A program made the translations under genes and the position numbers. A stretch of DNA of 64,000 nucleotides from Pyrrhosoma nymphula. Lineage: Eukaryota; Arthropoda; Insecta; Odonata; Coenagrionidae. The notes below the pieces were generated by a model, which saw nothing but the letters and a program-made list of their open reading frames with translations, ran no database searches and had not been told where the DNA came from. The stretch is from the NCBI GenBank assembly GCA_963573305.1, contig OY754327.1, positions 144,810,855 to 144,874,854 of the forward strand, read 5' to 3'. Below, piece by piece: positions 11,624 through 22,910 of this stretch. Within the stretch, counting starts at the first letter, position 1, and each line of letters opens with the position of its first letter.

Positions 11624-12237
11624 CTAAGGTACTTATTAGTGGTGGATAAAGTGTTGTCGGAGCGAAGCGGCTGCAGCCGCGTCTGTTTCGGTCAGACAAC
11701 TGTTTCAAATAACTGTTGCAAACAACAGGTTAGCTTCGTGATCGTGCCGCAGCCACGCCGTTGCGCTCTGTGCTGTACAGAGGCAATTGATAGCTGAAGC
11801 TGACTGTTTCGTCTTCTATTCTGTTCCAGTTCTACTGCATGTGTGGCTACGTTGCGGTTATAAGCTCCAATTTGTTGGATTTGAATCTGTTGCAGGTGGT
11901 TGCTGGCTTATTCAGCAAACCCGTGTCCGCCCGTCGCTGCAGATGGAACTATAACTGTGAAGTTTCCTATCTTTCATGAATTAAAATGGAATTGTTATTT
12001 TATATTAGTGAATGATTTCTTATTACGTATAATACAGAACTATCAGTCATGTTCTAACAGCGCCGATCGATCGTGTGTTGTTTGGTGTGCCTCTGGTCGT
12101 TGCCCGCATCAGCGTGTTTCGTGGAGCTATTTCATTTTGAAACTGTTTCGGTTGCGAAACCGTTGCAAGGAAACTGTTGTGTTCTTTTGTGCCACCACAA
12201 GTAATTTTTCATTACCCATTTTTTAGTTCTAAGGTAC
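11624..12237. mobile_element. Candidate non-autonomous DNA element between 9-bp direct repeats
   Basis: CTAAGGTAC occurs at 11624-11632 and again at 12229-12237. The 596 bases between them are richer in GC than both flanks and hold many short copies of CTGTTTC, GTTGCAA and GTTTCGGTTGCGAAAC-type words, the last being near 12145-12162. Repeated subterminal words of this kind are seen in hAT-type elements. The terminal inverted repeats are, however, not convincing, and there is no transposase. The 108-codon frame at 11900-12226 is not recognisable. The call rests mainly on the flanking repeat and the composition step. Confidence 0.33.
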
Positions 12238-13884
12238 GAAAAATACATGGCTGTTTGGCTTATATTTTACCGATTAATGTTTCATTATTATCTTGTACGA
12301 TCGTCTTCTCCAGGATTGGATCATTATCTCTGATTTTTATCAAGTCCTAGTCTTTATTGAACCACTCAAGGGTCCTTCTTGATCATAGGGTCAATAAAAT
12401 GGTTTGATAGTCCAGTTTCCAATGTGAGTTTACGCAAAGTTTTTAGATGTAATATTGTTCGCATAAGTATAAAATCTTTTTCAGGATATTTGGTAGAATA
12501 CTTGAATGAATGGTCGCCATAACACCGAATCTTATTGTACGTGCATCGCCTGAAATTAAATGAGAAATAACTACCATATTCAGAAATACTATTCCGAGGT
12601 ATAATTTAAACCCTTCATTTCCTTCCACGCATAGCAGTTGCAACTTTGCAATGTCATTAACCCTCTCTCAATGACCATCTGATGTATTGGACTTGCAAAA
12701 AGAATAAGAAAATCTAATATGTTGCACACAAGCCTCAATGCAAATTAATACTGGCGCTGGTTATAGGTGTGTTTTTATTTCCGTTCAGAGTCCATAGGTT
12801 TTGACAGCCAAGACAATTATCTTAAGGTCCAACAAAAGGATATCCCAATCAGGTATTCGGACGTGTTGAAATTCTGCAATTGAAGCGTCATTTTGTGCTT
12901 AATTTTAAGGGAGAAACAATATCTCCCAATGTTTCCTTTTTCAAAACTTCTCTTGACTTCTTTTATCAAACCAGTTATGTTTTTATTCCTTTGGGTGATT
13001 AGTAAAGGTATAATAAACTTCTAAAGTGCCGTGCTTTTCGAAGAATGTGGTCTTCATACCTGTTCCTTTCCACATTTTTGCTTCATTCAAAGCAATTGTC
13101 CTGCACCCTAGGTTTTTGACGTAAATATGTTTAAGTTATGGCGATATCTACCAGTTTGTGAGCCTACAGGATGCCATGTAATGAATTTTCACTATTGTGT
13201 ACTGACGGGAAGGTTTTAGAGTTCTGGATTTAATTGCGTGAATAGGCCAATAATGTCAGTATTTTATATGTTGGTCGACGTTAAAACAGACGTTAAAAAA
13301 TATAACTTATTGTTTGTTTCATATGTTATTGCCGTTACTTTTGAACTACGTTCATCCAAGCGTAGTATTTATCCTTACTGTACCAGCAGTAATAAGCTAT
13401 TTCCGGGAACCTGTTTATGGCGCGTTCCGTATTTAGAACTTTGTACAGCAAAGAGCAATTTTATGCAAATTCACATCAACCAGGTGCTATTGAAAATCTA
13501 TTAAACCAGAAGTTTTCGCCCGTTCTAGTGAGAGGTTCTTGTACAATGTTATAAAAACACCCGTAGCGAGAAAAATCTTTTGAAAATTATGGCAACCTAC
13601 CTATGTGAATACTCACTGATTAATTAAGGGCCCTAAGCGCAAATGTCCATAGAGGCCATGGATATTAAGTCTATGTGACCAAAATTATGCATTCGAACAT
13701 AAAACTATGAAAACTGATGAATGCATTTTTATTTTAATCTACAGATGATTGAATCCGTAAAGTCTGCGATGGTTGAAGGTGTAAAGGGTACAAGGCCTTG
13801 CCGGTGTACATGAGGAATCCATCTCTCACCGCCTTCTCGCCTAAACCCTTACTTCAACCTGAAATGTTCTTAATTTTTCTTTCC
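12238..13884. other. AT-rich stretch with no recognisable feature
   Basis: Only short frames with no family resemblance are present, the longest being 88 codons at 13238-13504. No repeat structure was noticed. Confidence 0.45.
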
Positions 13885-14560
13885 TTTCTCAAACCATTTA
13901 CCTATTCTGTCTTTACCGCTCTCTGGTCGTTATCCTTCCTCCCACTTCCTCCTCGTTCTCTCCTTCCACCCTCGCTTCTTGACCTAAAGCCTCGTTCTCC
14001 CCTTCTTCAATCTCCCGCCCGAATGCGATAAGGATTCCCGAGGATCAAACCTGAAAGAACGCAGCCGCCCAAAGCGAGGGTGGTGGTGGTCGTAGGCCAC
14101 AGGGGGAGGGAGGGGGGTTGCAGGGGTGGTGCAGGAGGGGCAGGCTGGGGGAGGAAGGAGAGGTTGAGGGGGCTGGCTGCTTACCTCCCGAGATGCGATG
14201 GGAGAGGAGAGCGAGGAGGGAGTGAAGGGGGGAGGGGGCGTATAGCTCGGAGCGGTGTATGTCGGGAGAAGGGGGTAAGGCGAAGGAAAAAGGGAAGAAG
14301 GTTGGTCGGTTTTCTCTAGGCCGGGATGATAGGTATTCGCTGACTTGGCTGGATTCCTGCTCTGCAACTGATCCTCGCCCTCATCCCACGCTCATCTCCT
14401 CATCCTCACCCCCCCCCTCTCCGTCCTGGCTTCTTCTTCTCTTCATCCACCTATCTGATTTCCTGAGACCCCTCCCTACGCCTCCGAATCCCTCCGTGGC
14501 TCCCCCTACCTCCCCCTCCTTCCATGGCCGGTCCTAAGCTTTTTCTGCCTCCAATACTTT
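13885..14560. other. GC-rich island with two polarity flips
   Basis: The plus strand is pyrimidine-rich at 13890-14020, purine-rich at 14080-14320 and pyrimidine-rich again at 14370-14530. Each switch takes only a few tens of bases. Proline- or glycine-rich open frames appear on both strands as expected from such composition, so I do not call a gene. It could be regulatory. Confidence 0.55.
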
Positions 14561-17219
14561 AGTTGTCCGTGGGATAGTTTTCCTACTCCCTTTTGCACCT
14601 CGCTGACATCAGCGCGTTAGGTTCTCGACTGCGTTTCCAATGAGTGGACGTCGCGTACAACTTTTTATCCCTTTTTTATGGCAACTCTGTGGAGTGAATA
14701 TTATCTGTAATATCATGATCACGAGGTACTTAAAAATATACGAAAATGTACCTCTTTTCACCTGCATTTCGTTTTCAGTGAACTTTGTGAAATTGTGTGA
14801 ACAAGTGAAATTCTTTCTTAATAAATTTAACCATGTCTTCGAGATATCTGAAAAAAAATCGCAGATTTTAGCTTCCATCCTTAATGAGGTGTTTTTTCGC
14901 TATTCTTTTCCCTGTGAAATATATTATAGGGTGAACGTAAGGTATTGATATTTATGTTTTGAGTGCTTATGGTGCTTAAGTGCTTGCTGTGCCTCCAGCT
15001 CCTGTGGCTTCGGGCATTTTGCATGTAGCATAGATCTAAGGTAATCACAATTTTTGCCTTTCATCTATTCCTAGCTACCCTAGAAATCATGTTCATGAGA
15101 ACGTGAATTAAGGATAGGCATATAATAATTCCTGTAAACAGGGTATTCTCTATCAGGGTTTACTCACGCATTTTTATTTCGGCTTCGAGTGCGCGCTCCA
15201 GGTTTCCATATACTAAATTTCATTCCAACCGGATTCCCAAATCATTGATATTAAAGCGAGGTTAATTCTTAAAACTCCACATCGGAGTTCTGGGTAAGCC
15301 GTGTATTGGTAGCTTCATAACTAACCTGGTAATAAATCAGGTTGCTGAATAGAATGCAAGGTAATTTATGCGTAAAAATTACCTAGGATCCTATATTACC
15401 TATGGCATCCAGGCTGGAAATATTAATTTTTTTTTCCTGCATCCGATGTGTACTATGCATCTAAACTTAAATTTAGAGAATAATTACCTACACCCTTTAG
15501 GGAAAATCCAAATATTTTAATTCTAACATTTCAAAATGTAAGCGAAAATGTATGCATTAATGTGATTCAATTAGGGTATGTTTTACCATAAATTTTCTTC
15601 GTCTCAGTTACCGAATATGTTGATCCAAAGCAGAAGAGAACCTGATGTTACAACCACTAAGTCGCACCCGTAACGGAAACATGCACCCATTCTAGTGTCT
15701 ATCAACTGTACAATTTTGAGACGTTTGCTCTTGTAACGTGTTTAAATCATTATAATGGCGACGCTAAATCAAGAATAATGCCTCCTCCTACTGTGTCATG
15801 ATCTATTTCTTAAGCTATTATTAATTTTTTTACAAATATCATTACAGCTTTCATTATGTCATCCTTCTGCTCCTGATATTCCATGACAGAATTTTGAAAT
15901 CCATTTGACACGCTATTTGTATGAATTAGGAAAATCGCTCGATTTTTTTGACGTTCGTCAAACTTAGTAGAGAGGGAAGTATTGATTTCTGTAGCATAGG
16001 GAATGTTTCGTTTTCTGCCAAGGAATTTTATTTAAGTTTTCGACTATATCGTTTGTTTTCCTCCTCATTCAAGCATTAAATCCACTTGTAAATTCATTTC
16101 TTTTCACCTCTTTGGAGTTAAAACCTATTATTCTAGAAAATTGTATTAATTAAGGTTGATTTCCTCATAAAAAATGTGTAGCCTAAGTCTTAGTGGTACA
16201 GCAATTTTTTTAATTGACGGTTAACCTAATCTCGTGGGACTATCCATTTTACAATAACTTTTATCGTATTTATTCGTTCAGATTTTCTTATAATAAAACT
16301 GCAGGATATTTTGGAGTATCAAATTATCAGGTAGATTACACCTTAAACTCTTTTAAAAATAAATTAAAATTTAATAAGGAGAATGGATTCGAAATAAACA
16401 TTTTTAGGAAAATTGATTTCAAAATTAAAATTTTAAGTGGGTGTTTTTAAGAAGATTTCAAATGAATAAAACGTTTAATGGAATGCTGATTAGTTGTATG
16501 TAACGTAAAAATTAGACGATTGAATTGGGATAAGGCTGCATTTTCATTCTGCATATTTTATGAATAGTTTTTCCTATCACTGGTGAGTAAAACGGGTATT
16601 TTGTGTGTAACAGAATACATGCAATATTTTAAAAAGCATAGCATTTAGGTTTACTGATTCGGGCTGAAGCTAGAGATCTGGCAAATCTTACTGCCTCTTG
16701 GTCGGAGAGGGTTGAGGTGGAGGGAAGTGTTCGGTTGGTGGCACTACCGCCCAGATTTGTTTAATTGCATCTTAATTTCATATATTTTACTCTGTTCACA
16801 ACTGATATTCCATGACCCAAAATTTTCTTCTGAGGGAATCCTGAAAAACTAGTATTCCCTGCTGATTCTTCCCTGTGGTATGCTCGAATAAATCTGATGA
16901 AGGGCCAACTGTGGCACGAATATTCAAGTTCTCAACCATTTTCATCGGTTGGCAGGGTAAAAAATGATCTAAAATCAGCTTGTAAAGTTTTCCTACCCGT
17001 AATTTAATGCCTTCGAGCTTAGAGACTCCGAGCGCCACTCAGCGCCATAAGATTCCTTTCGGGAGTATCTTCGATTGTGGTGCTTTCAGACCCGTCGGGA
17101 GTCCCGAAGTATCTTTCTGAAAAGGAGGATATGTGTTGGGATGCTTTCCCGGAGTGCTGAAGTCCTTTTTGGGGTTGTTCTGCATCGATGTGGGTGCCTT
17201 AAAGGACTCCCGCTAAGGA
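14561..17219. other. AT-rich stretch with no recognisable feature
   Basis: About 2.6 kb of mostly AT-rich DNA. Open frames near 14609-14948 overlap on opposite strands and are not recognisable. The frame at 16214-16450 is an AT-rich chance frame. No repeat ends were seen. Confidence 0.4.
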
Positions 17220-17720
17220 AGCGTCCGAAGGAAGAGAGGAGTTGTTAGAGGTCCAAGAAGGGAAGTGAGGTGCGGAGATGGGTTGGGCAGTACGTAGAGC
17301 ATGGGTATGGAGGGTGAGTGGAGTGGAGAGTCGGCGGGTGAGGGGTGGTGGATCGAGGTGGGTGAGGGTGGAGTCGGAACATTGGGGAGACACCCAGTGG
17401 ATGGGTGGGAGAGAGGAAACGGGCGCCTTGCGGAAATCTTCCGTGACATTAAACACGCTGATGATGATGTCCCCTCACCTTTCCCTCTCGCCCTTTCCCC
17501 CTCTGCCCCTCTAGCCCTTCCGACCTCCTCCGGGCAAACTTTCGACCCTCATCCGTCCGAATCCTCTTCCCATGCGGTTCTCAGCCATACTCTCTTCCTC
17601 TCTCTCACTATCCCGTCATATATCTCTTCTCTCCTTTCGGCCTTACGCTTTCTTCTTCTCTCCTCACGCTTTCACTTCCTCCGCAGCAATGATATTATCA
17701 CCTCGGTTTTTCGCCCCCTA
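17220..17720. other. GC-rich island, purine block then pyrimidine block
   Basis: Plus-strand purine-rich sequence at 17225-17420 changes within about 50 bases to pyrimidine-rich sequence at 17470-17690. Open frames here overlap in several frames and on both strands, so none is called. Confidence 0.5.
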
Positions 17721-19389
17721 TCCTATCCTGTACTTGCATCCCGTTGCTCCTGTTAATGTTGTATGCCACCTCTTTTCCAGTATTTTCCCTACCCACTTTG
17801 CTTAATTTTTCTCGTCTTCTCGTGCTATCATCTTGGCTTACTTGAGTCTCACCGTCGATCCTTCTCTCGTTCTTCATCTCTTGTTTCAAATAGGTTCAGC
17901 ACTGCAAGCCATATTTCCGGTGAACCTTAAAAATTATTACAAATCTCAAAATTATAGGCTTACATCGGGCTATTGGACGCCTTATATTTCAGAATTACGT
18001 GATCATCACTCTGTCCCAACGGCGAAACGTATCATTTCTATAACAACAGTTTTACCTTTTAATCTCCTCTTGTCAAGCAATTTCAAGATCGGCTGGTATA
18101 TTTCAAATGTAAGGTGTTCCTCAAAATCTTAAACACGTAGGATCGTGTAGTTTTTTGGAATCTACGGTGCTCAAGTCTTCAATTCGATCATCCGTGCTTC
18201 AGTCCTCAAATCGGTCATCTTGTGAGCTGTGACCAACTGACCGCATGGTGCATCTTCTAGAACTAACACCATGAATTGGAAATAGTACCTATTCACATTC
18301 GTTCCTAGATGGATTTTGACGGACTCCGTGACTAAAACGGAGACTTCGCTCCGCTCCATCCTGGCACTGCGATTACCCGTGAGCATCTCCGAGCGAATTC
18401 GTTGGGCGCACGCATGCAAACACGGTGTGAGGAGGGCATGCGGACAGGTAGACGGGGGAGTCGGAGACGAATGGTTCTGGAGAGTGAACACGTAGGAGCG
18501 TGAAAGTTTTAAGTTCGGCGCGGCAGGCAGGAGGGTGTTTGGGCGGAGACGGGACCTTTACTGCGCCGGGGAGAGGCGTCGCTCCTTTAATCCCAATTTC
18601 CTCCTCAAATGGAATTGTTTTTTGCGGCGCTAGGCGGTGGACGAGGAGGAACACGAAAAAAGAGGAGCGGAAGGCCTCAACGGTTGTGGTGGGCGATAAA
18701 TGAAAGGGGGCTTCTTGTCGAGGAAGACGGGGAAATAAATGTAAGTTCAAGGTTGTCGGAAAATGAAAGTCAGCGGGACTGTGCGTATGAATAAATCGAA
18801 ATCATAAAGAAGGAGAGAAGGGATGTAAGACGAAAGAGAAACTATTTTCAGGAGATAAAATTTAAAAACTTACCAATTCAAGTGCGCATCTCAATACAAA
18901 TAATTCGTGTATGTTATTCTCAAGCCGTTACAGAGTCTTGTTGACCGTGAGTTATTATTGTATTCTTACACGTTATTTGAAGAGAAAAAGTGCACGGAGG
19001 ATGGAAGATAATATTATGATGCCACAAAATAAGTCGTTGGTCGAACTGTCGACCTAACCCGCTATGAACTCTATGCTAATTTTTGAAACTCGAAATGAAA
19101 CTTCATAAAGGTAGTAATGCCTTAATCCATCGAATTATAATAGGAAAATATTCTGTAGGCCACAAAGAACTCTATTTTGGATTAATGGAGGAAAAATTAA
19201 AAAACCTATGGTCATTTTGTTTCTTCTTACAATTAGTTCTACATATGCAGCAGAACATGCATGACAGAACAACAGAAGTTATAGATGCAGTTAATGGTAA
19301 ATGTTCAGAGGTTGGTATTCACATGCAAGGCGCAAAAATTTGGTCCGACGGATGTCGGAAAATCATTGCCGAACTAAAGAGAGGGAGGT
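17721..19389. other. Stretch with no recognisable feature, GC-richer at 18300-18680
   Basis: The segment 18300-18680 has higher GC and some CpG. Open frames overlap on both strands there and none is recognisable. A 102-codon frame at 19083-19391 also matches no family I know. Confidence 0.35.
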
Positions 19390-19890
19390 GAAAGCAGCGG
19401 AAAGTGCGTTGAGTGGAATGAGGGGTAAGTAAATGCATAGATAGGTTAAGAAGTATGAAGGCAGTGAGAAAGGGAGATTGGATGAGAATGGAAGAGGAAA
19501 TGGAGGAATGTAGAAGGAAAAGACAGGAGGTAGGTGTGTAGCATCAGAGAAGAAATAAGAGTGGCTAGAGGGGGTAAATGGTGAGTGGCAGGGGATGGGA
19601 AGGGGAGTATGTGTAGAAGAGGCGGGACGGATGGGGGTTTTCGGTGGGGCGAGGAGGAGGGGTGCGTGGGGCGTGGAGGTGGCGGGTGCATGTGGGTGGA
19701 TGGGTTAGGGGGGAAGACCATGTCGTTAATGACTTTGGTTGAGTGACACTTCCAGCCGGGATGGAAGGGAGGGGGTGGGGGGGGGGGTATCAGGTGGTGT
19801 GTGCGGCGAGAGGCGCGGATGGGAGGGGTGGTTTTGGAGGTTGAAGAAGGGAGGCGGGGAAAGAGAAACGCAACAAGAAAAAATTTTGGA
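19390..19890. other. Long purine-rich block
   Basis: About 500 bases are strongly G/A-rich on the plus strand, with G runs near 19770-19790. The minus strand therefore reads as proline/serine/histidine-rich low-complexity peptides. It is the largest purine tract of the left half and lies just before the CpG-rich island. Confidence 0.5.
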
Positions 19891-20439
19891 AGCGAGTGGG
19901 GATTTAAGAAATGGGTTTCCTAGGAAGATGAGACAACCTTGGCTCAAATATCAACTAGAAACTGAAATTCTACCGCTGAAAAACTTCAGGGAGTAACTTG
20001 CTTGGAAAAATATCAGTACGGTGAGCTAAGCATTCCATACATTTTTCTTGATTGTTCACTTTGTTAGTGACATTGCTGTTTGACTTGACCTGCCTAATAT
20101 GTTTTAAAGTCATCAGCTTTTCAGAATCACTTTATTTAGATGGCAATAGATAATTCCTTTATTTACACAGAATAATAGGCATTAGACTCATTTGGCGATT
20201 TGCTTTCTCAGTGATTGCAGAGTGCATTCAAGGACTTGTTCCAATTCAATATTGGATTGCCCGTTTCAGTTTGTCAATGAATTAAATTCTTGGTGACATA
20301 TTTCGTCGAAGTTTAATTTCATGAATTACCAAAAGTAACCGAAGGAGGGGAGATTCCCGGTTTTTAAAATTCAGTCATCGGAGAATGTAATCTGTAAGGC
20401 TCGTGTCAAATGTATAGGTAAACACTCTGTGATAAATTC

Positions 20440-21560
20440 GAGTGAGACGCTCCCGTGGGATGGCCGAGGAAATCCGGAACGCAGACGGTGAATAAAAGAA
20501 CAAATGCACGAACAAAACAAATTCAGTGTATTTCATGGTCAGGTAATCCTGCCAATTCCAGTTACGCGTCAAAACACCCGTCCCAAGAGCGTTACTCGCA
20601 CCCCCCCCCTCCCACCCCAAGCCCCGCTTCTCCCCTTCACGCTCCCGGAGAGTTAAAAAAAGAAACTCCATTTCGTGAGAGAGAGATAAACGCGAAAGTC
20701 GTCGTCTGTGGATGCGAGGAGGAGAAAATGGAAGAAGAGAGGATTCCGATCTGGATCGGTGGCTGAGTGAGTGAGTGAGTGGGATCTGGATGAGGAGGAG
20801 AGTGATGCGAGTGGGATATAGGGGGAGGAGTAAGGGGTGGGGGGAGAGAGAGATATAGGGGCGGGGGTAGTGGGTAGGGAGGGAGGCGCCCCCGGAAGGA
20901 GGAGTGTTTCAGGGAGCAGGGTGCCAAAGACAAGACTAATCCATCAATCTGGTCTGACGCCACGGAGAGGATCGCGCGGTCCGTGTGACAGGGCGCTGAT
21001 TGCTTGTTATTGGTGGTTAACACGTCCCCCCATGCTGGGCGCCCCCATTGCTACCTCCTCCTCGCCCTCCCACGACCCACACATCCCACCCGCTCATCTC
21101 CACCACTCCTCCTCCCATGACCTCTCTCTCCTCCTCCTCCCCCCCCTCCCGCAGAGCACGTGACCTCTCGCCGGCCCCCTACTCGCGGGGATGTCACCGC
21201 GCCGCGCCCGCATGTCTCCCGCCTCCTTACATCGCGCGATCATCGGGGCCGCCCAACCACCCGCACGACACGACACGCCGTCCCACCGAGTGTCTGCGGT
21301 CCAACGACGGACAAACAGTGCAGCAACGCCGCACCGCGCACATATTTGCAAGTGCATAGACAGCGCGCGAGCCGTCAACGACGCCTCGACCCCCATTTGC
21401 ACGCGGACGGCGCGTGTAAATGCAGATTTCCAGACCTTCGGTACAAAAGCGTTCATGCTTTCTTTGGTGTACCTCGATCCGGACATTCTTTCCGTATGCA
21501 TGTGCCGAGGGGAATGCTAGTACACGAAGCCCGTTCGCTGTTACATGAGAATTTATGTCA
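20440..21560. promoter_or_regulatory. CpG-rich island, possible promoter or first-exon region
   Basis: A C run (20592-20625) and a purine block (20690-20900) precede a pyrimidine block (21050-21155). From about 21150 to 21480 CpG dinucleotides are very frequent, unlike the rest of the window. Frames of 100-147 codons are open on both strands at once in this part, which follows from the scarcity of AT-rich stop codons and is not proof of coding. An unmethylated CpG cluster beside polypurine blocks would suit a promoter or first exon, but no start site motif or recognisable peptide is visible. Confidence 0.35.
20763..20781 (+). repeat. (GAGT)n microsatellite
   Basis: Four to five tandem GAGT units inside the purine-rich part of the CpG island. 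Confidence 0.7.
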
Positions 21561-21858
21561 GAAAGGCGGTACAAATGCACGAATATTTTCATCTTTCTGC
21601 TGAAAGATGTATATTTTTAAGTTCTGATTCCCGAGTAACATGTTTTTCTGTAGTTCCATACAAACTTCGATTATGTAATAGTGAATCTTTCATAGTTCAT
21701 TTGCCTTTTGAAACCTGCACTAAAATATTCTCGTCATTGAAATGAAGCGCAAAAAAGTTAACGGATGTTTTTAAATCAACTCGAGGATAAATCTGATTTA
21801 GTTCAAAATATGGTTCACCTTAGTGACGAATATATTGAATAATGAATGCAATTCTTGC

Positions 21859-22172
21859 TTCACTCCCGTCCATGCATCACTCCCATGCATTCATAACTTG
21901 CAATTTGCTAGCTCTTCTACATCATAGCTACGGGTGAAATAATTTAATATTGGGATGCAAATAATTCTCATAAAATTCGTCGTCACTACACAGCTCATTA
22001 AGCTCTCATGGTTTTTTATTGAAATATAAAAGATCCCCTATTATGAACATCCTCTTCCATTTTTCGACAGTCGACCGCATTGGCCTGCATAGTGCATAAC
22101 CCTGCGCTTCTTCCTAAGTATTTGAAGAATGTGGCGTCTTAATCCTTAAGAGACCCCATGGACGGGAGTGAA
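21859..22172. mobile_element. Candidate MITE with perfect 16-bp terminal inverted repeats
   Basis: TTCACTCCCGTCCATG at 21859-21874 is repeated exactly in inverted orientation at 22157-22172. The 314-bp span has no coding capacity. A perfect 16-bp inverted pair this close is very unlikely by chance, and the size is typical of a MITE. The flanks do not show a clear target-site duplication, and similarity stops at the end of the 16-mer. The superfamily therefore stays open. Confidence 0.5.
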
Positions 22173-22574
22173 ACTTTTACTAACTGCAGCTACCCTATAG
22201 AGCTGACAATGAGTTATGAAAACTTGGGGGCAAGTATTTCGCGAGACAGCGGAAGTCTTTCCGCTTAGTACATATTTTATTCATTGATTTATTCATCAAT
22301 TTTTGTAGTGATGTATATTACAGTCAGAATTAATAAGTTTTTTTATCTTAAAGTCATTATTTACTCATAAAACAATGGTGTGCCTTATAACCATGGAGCC
22401 ATTCTATGACTACTTAGCCTTTTGTCTTGCTATGAAGAAATTCTTAGCTACCACTCGCTTCATTTCTTTCATTTCGGGCTTCTTTTATCCGAGAATTAAA
22501 GTGCATAAGCCACGCTTCTCTCATTCTAATGAGGCGTCTAGCTGGAGCGAAGGCTTCCGCAGTGGCTTGATATA

Positions 22575-22728
22575 TTGGATCCCATATTTTCAGGTGCAAC
22601 TTCGTGTGTCAGCGTTTAGGTGACGACAGTTTCTCCTCCACTGTAGGAGGCGTCTCCATGTCGAAGTGGCGATTGCTTTGATCATTGCCGCATTGTATTG
22701 GCAGGTTAGTATCTCAAAAACATATTTA
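22575..22728 (+). repeat. Left arm of a large palindrome
   Basis: This arm pairs with 22753-22910. It includes the matching blocks around TTGGATCCCAT, GACGACAGTTTCTC, GGAGGCGTCTCCAT and GCGATTGCTTTGATCATTGC. Mismatches and small gaps are scattered, so this is not a recent duplication. Confidence 0.8.
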
Positions 22729-22752
22729 ATTAAATTATGAACGCAGATCCGA

Positions 22753-22910
22753 ATTAAGTATATTTTTGATGCCACTAGCCTGCCAATATAATCCGGCAAT
22801 GATCAAAGCAATCGCCACTTCAAAAATGGAGACGCCTCCTGTAATGGAAGAGAAACTGTCGTCACCTTAACGCTGACACCTGCAGTTGCACCTGAAGAAA
22901 TGGGATCCAA
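22753..22910 (-). repeat. Right arm of the large palindrome
   Basis: Reverse-complement partner of 22575-22728, ending in GGGATCCAA, which mirrors TTGGATCCC at the left edge. Confidence 0.8.

Larger units (their letters stand above)
22575..22910. mobile_element. Large imperfect palindrome, probable foldback/hairpin MITE
   Basis: Arms of about 155 bases (22575-22728 and 22753-22910) enclose an AT-rich loop of about 24 bases. The arms carry substitutions relative to each other, so the structure is old. A transcript across it would form a long hairpin, a possible small-RNA precursor. No transposase is present. No target-site duplication was found with certainty. The arm sequence differs from the foldback at 7147-7368, so the two belong to different families. 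Confidence 0.68.

Noticed and set aside
21094..21603. Overlapping open frames of 100-147 codons on both strands in the CpG-rich segment
   Set aside because: High GC depletes stop codons on both strands. No frame stands out and none is recognised; kept only as a possible promoter or first exon.
22375..22623. 82-codon open frame running into the palindrome
   Set aside because: Ends within the left arm of the repeat and has no family resemblance.
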